A stretch of DNA of 7,953 nucleotides from Akkermansiaceae bacterium UBA5688. Its GTDB lineage: Bacteria > Verrucomicrobiota > Verrucomicrobiia > Verrucomicrobiales > Akkermansiaceae. Made by a program: the position numbers and the translations under genes. The number at the start of each line of letters is the position of its first letter. Within the stretch, counting starts at the first letter, position 1. The stretch covers positions 1 to 7,953 of the forward strand of contig DIHU01000161.1 of the NCBI GenBank assembly GCA_002420315.1, read 5' to 3'. Under the pieces are notes generated by a model. That model had not been told where the DNA came from. It saw only the letters and a program-made list of their open reading frames with translations, and did no database searches. Below, one piece after another: positions 6,512 through 7,953 of the stretch.

Positions 6512-7576
6512 TCAGCTTTCGCCAAACGTGCGTCGATAGAGTGCCTCAAAATCCGCCTCGGTTAACGGCCGCGGATTAAATTGCCCAGTCCATTGCTTTG
6601 CAGCCTCTGTCGCAAGCTGCGCGATCATTTCTGAGGGCACTACAACCGGAGGCAACTCAGCAAGCTCATACAAATACTCGACCCAATCGATAAGCCCGGG
6701 CTTCAATTCGTCATAAACACAACCTACGACCTGGGCATTCCAGCGCATCACACCAGGAAGCATTGACATGACGGCGTGCCCATGAACGACATCAAAATGG
6801 GCTGTTAAGGGATTCGCCGCTGCATGAGCGGCACCCAACATACTCGCCTCGATGGCGCTCCCAGCCAATGCTGAACCAACCAGCATTTGATTACGATCCT
6901 CTAGCGAACCCTCACCTTTCAAAATCGCTTCGATGACCGGCTCAATACTTCTAAAAGCCTGAAATGAAAGCCCCCTTGATTTGTCGGTTCCGTTCTTACA
7001 AACTGCACTTTCTAAGGAATGAGAAAGAGCATCAAGCGCTGTCAATCTTGCGACCTGCAACGGCATTGACTCAGTCAACTCAGGATCCAAAATCACTACC
7101 TTGGCCATTGCACGAGAATCACCGCACGCCATTTTTTCATGGGATCCATCCCGAGACAAAATAGCATAACTTTGACATTCACTACCCGTTCCCGCGGTTG
7201 TCGGGATCGCAATGAACGGTAACATTGGACCCTTCGCTTTTCCATGACCCTGGTAGTCCGACATCACTCCGCCGCCGCTTAATAAAAATAAAGCTCCTTT
7301 CGCAGTATCCATCGAACTCCCACCTCCCAAACCCACAATGAAATCCGGATTCTTTGCTCGTGCAAATTGCGCGCATTCTGCGACATCAGACTCCGTTGGG
7401 TTTTCTCGCACTTGGTCAAAAACCACAACATCCTCCAAGAGCGCAGTAGCTCGGTCGACATGCCCTGCTTTGACGATCCCTGGATCAGTCACGATCAAAA
7501 CTTTTCCCGAAAGGTGCTTGGGGAGTTCTTCCAAGGAGCCCGGGCGATGGATGATGATTTGAGAAGGTGATGTCAC
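6512..7576 (-). CDS. Iron-containing alcohol dehydrogenase (group III)
   Basis: This cytoplasmic, NAD(P)-dependent, metal-containing dehydrogenase interconverts an alcohol and its aldehyde or ketone; its substrate is not evident. In order it has VLIVTDPGI (26-34), the nucleotide-binding GGGSSMDTAK (84-93) and PTTAGTGSE (125-133). The metal ligands of the FucO-type family are present: Asp182 and His186 in LDALSHSLE, His251 in GAAHAAANP and His265 in VVHGHA. The C-terminal NPRPLTEADFEALY (334-347) is also typical. At 354 residues it is somewhat shorter than the usual 380-390, apparently in the helical C-terminal half after LPGVMRWN. All four ligands are intact, so it is probably active. The start is GTG at 7576, giving the normal N-terminus of the family; no clear Shine-Dalgarno or upstream ATG is seen. 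It is the first gene of a likely operon with the lipoprotein and diverges from a second propeller gene. Confidence 0.94.
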   Translation of the reverse strand: MTSPSQIIIHRPGSLEELPKHLSGKVLIVTDPGIVKAGHVDRATALLEDVVVFDQVRENPTESDVAECAQFARAKNPDFIVGLGGGSSMDTAKGALFLLSGGGVMSDYQGHGKAKGPMLPFIAIPTTAGTGSECQSYAILSRDGSHEKMACGDSRAMAKVVILDPELTESMPLQVARLTALDALSHSLESAVCKNGTDKSRGLSFQAFRSIEPVIEAILKGEGSLEDRNQMLVGSALAGSAIEASMLGAAHAAANPLTAHFDVVHGHAVMSMLPGVMRWNAQVVGCVYDELKPGLIDWVEYLYELAELPPVVVPSEMIAQLATEAAKQWTGQFNPRPLTEADFEALYRRTFGES

Positions 7577-7676
7577 GAATTTTCTGAAGCGGATCCTAAC
7601 GACTCCCCACCGCTTTTCAACGCGAGCTTTTAAATTTTCTATTTACTCGACCTCCTGGCATTATCCCCCAGCCAAA
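7577..7676. promoter_or_regulatory. Short divergent promoter region between alcohol dehydrogenase and second propeller gene
   Basis: These 100 bp must hold the start signals of both outward-facing genes. AAGCGG (7587-7592) and CCGCTT (7610-7615) form an inverted pair with a 17-nt spacer in the alcohol dehydrogenase leader, possibly an operator or weak hairpin. An AT-rich stretch near 7629-7644 is the likeliest melting region. No -35/-10 pair is clear enough to call. Confidence 0.45.
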
Positions 7677-7953
7677 ATGAAGCTTTTCCTCCTTATTCTC
7701 AGTACACTCTCAGCCTGGTCCGATTGGTCTCAATGGCGTGGCCCGAAGGGCAACGGAAACTTTGATCACGAAATCCATTGGTCCCACAAATGGCCTGTGT
7801 CAGGCCCAAAAAAACTTTGGTCGGCCAAAGTTCACATTGGCTATTCAGGTATCGCGGTGAGCGAGGATCGCGCCTACACACTCGGTAACTTTGAGGGGGA
7901 CGATCTTATCCAGTGCCTCGATACCACTTCCGGCCAATTGATCTGGAGCGAAA
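7677..7953 (+). CDS. Secreted PQQ-like beta-propeller protein, C-terminus cut by window edge
   Basis: Only the first 92 residues are present; the frame is open to the right edge. MKLFLLILSTLSAWS is a short signal peptide, with cleavage likely after Ala-Trp-Ser. DWSQWRGPKGNG follows at once, matching the 'DWPQWRGPxxNG' start of PQQ-binding-like propeller proteins frequent in Verrucomicrobiota and Planctomycetota. The first blade is then visible: PKKLWSAKV, IAVSEDRAYTLG and CLDTTSGQLIW (80-90), which fits the repeat form A/C-x-D-x-x-(S/T)-G-x-x-x-W. There is no lipobox, so unlike the propeller at 5340-6476 it should be a soluble periplasmic or exported protein. Full-length members are usually about 400 residues or more. 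Its role is unknown: the fold binds many partners, and PQQ binding cannot be judged from this fragment. No Shine-Dalgarno precedes the ATG at 7677. It diverges from the alcohol dehydrogenase gene. Confidence 0.86.
   Translation, partial: MKLFLLILSTLSAWSDWSQWRGPKGNGNFDHEIHWSHKWPVSGPKKLWSAKVHIGYSGIAVSEDRAYTLGNFEGDDLIQCLDTTSGQLIWSE

Noticed and set aside
5598..6565. Plus-strand frames of 156 and 138 codons opposite the lipoprotein gene
   Set aside because: They are antisense to a repeat protein with clear propeller motifs; their translations are low-complexity and unlike any family I know.
5340..7953. A PQQ-dependent (quinoprotein) alcohol dehydrogenase system
   Set aside because: The propellers resemble the BamB/PQQ-like repeat fold only. 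The full one is too short for MxaF-type enzymes and has no adjacent vicinal cysteine pair, and no cytochrome or PQQ synthesis gene is present. The true dehydrogenase is of the iron-containing type.

Overview
The window looks like chromosomal DNA of a member of the Verrucomicrobiota. The best evidence is the long reading frame at the left edge, which has the features of the large 'protein A' of the Verru_Chthon cassette, a family known essentially from that phylum. Two PQQ-like beta-propeller proteins of the 'WP..RG' type, common in Verrucomicrobiota and Planctomycetota, agree with this. No rRNA, tRNA, CRISPR, insertion sequence or phage gene was seen.

Layout from left to right. (1) 1-2549, minus: the first 849 residues of a giant prepilin-like surface protein, cut by the window edge. 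(2) 2550-2857: an AT-rich gap with two small symmetric motifs. (3) 2858-3622, minus: a methylated-DNA--cysteine S-methyltransferase with an unrecognised 77-residue N-terminal extension and a good internal start. (4) 3623-3876: a divergent control region with several dyads, one about 18 bp before the next start codon. (5) 3877-5337, plus: a 12-helix MATE-family exporter. (6) 5340-6476, minus: a BamB/PQQ-like beta-propeller lipoprotein, tail to tail with the exporter and only 2 bp away. (7) 6512-7576, minus: an iron-containing alcohol dehydrogenase, upstream of the lipoprotein and probably cotranscribed with it. (8) 7577-7676: a short divergent promoter region. (9) 7677-7953, plus: the start of a second secreted PQQ-like propeller protein, cut by the right edge.

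How the genes may work together is mostly inference. The methyltransferase and the MATE exporter diverge from one 254-bp region and could form a small alkylation or toxicant defence pair (repair plus export). The alcohol dehydrogenase and the lipoprotein look like a two-gene operon, flanked by a divergent relative of the lipoprotein. The giant prepilin-like protein is probably the first gene of a cassette continuing beyond the left edge, since none of its expected partners lies upstream. Recognisable Shine-Dalgarno sequences are missing before nearly all chosen starts. The one clear exception is the internal start of the methyltransferase gene.

The least described items are the giant PilX/GspK-like protein and the fused or dual-start methyltransferase. 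Nothing else points to a wholly new system.
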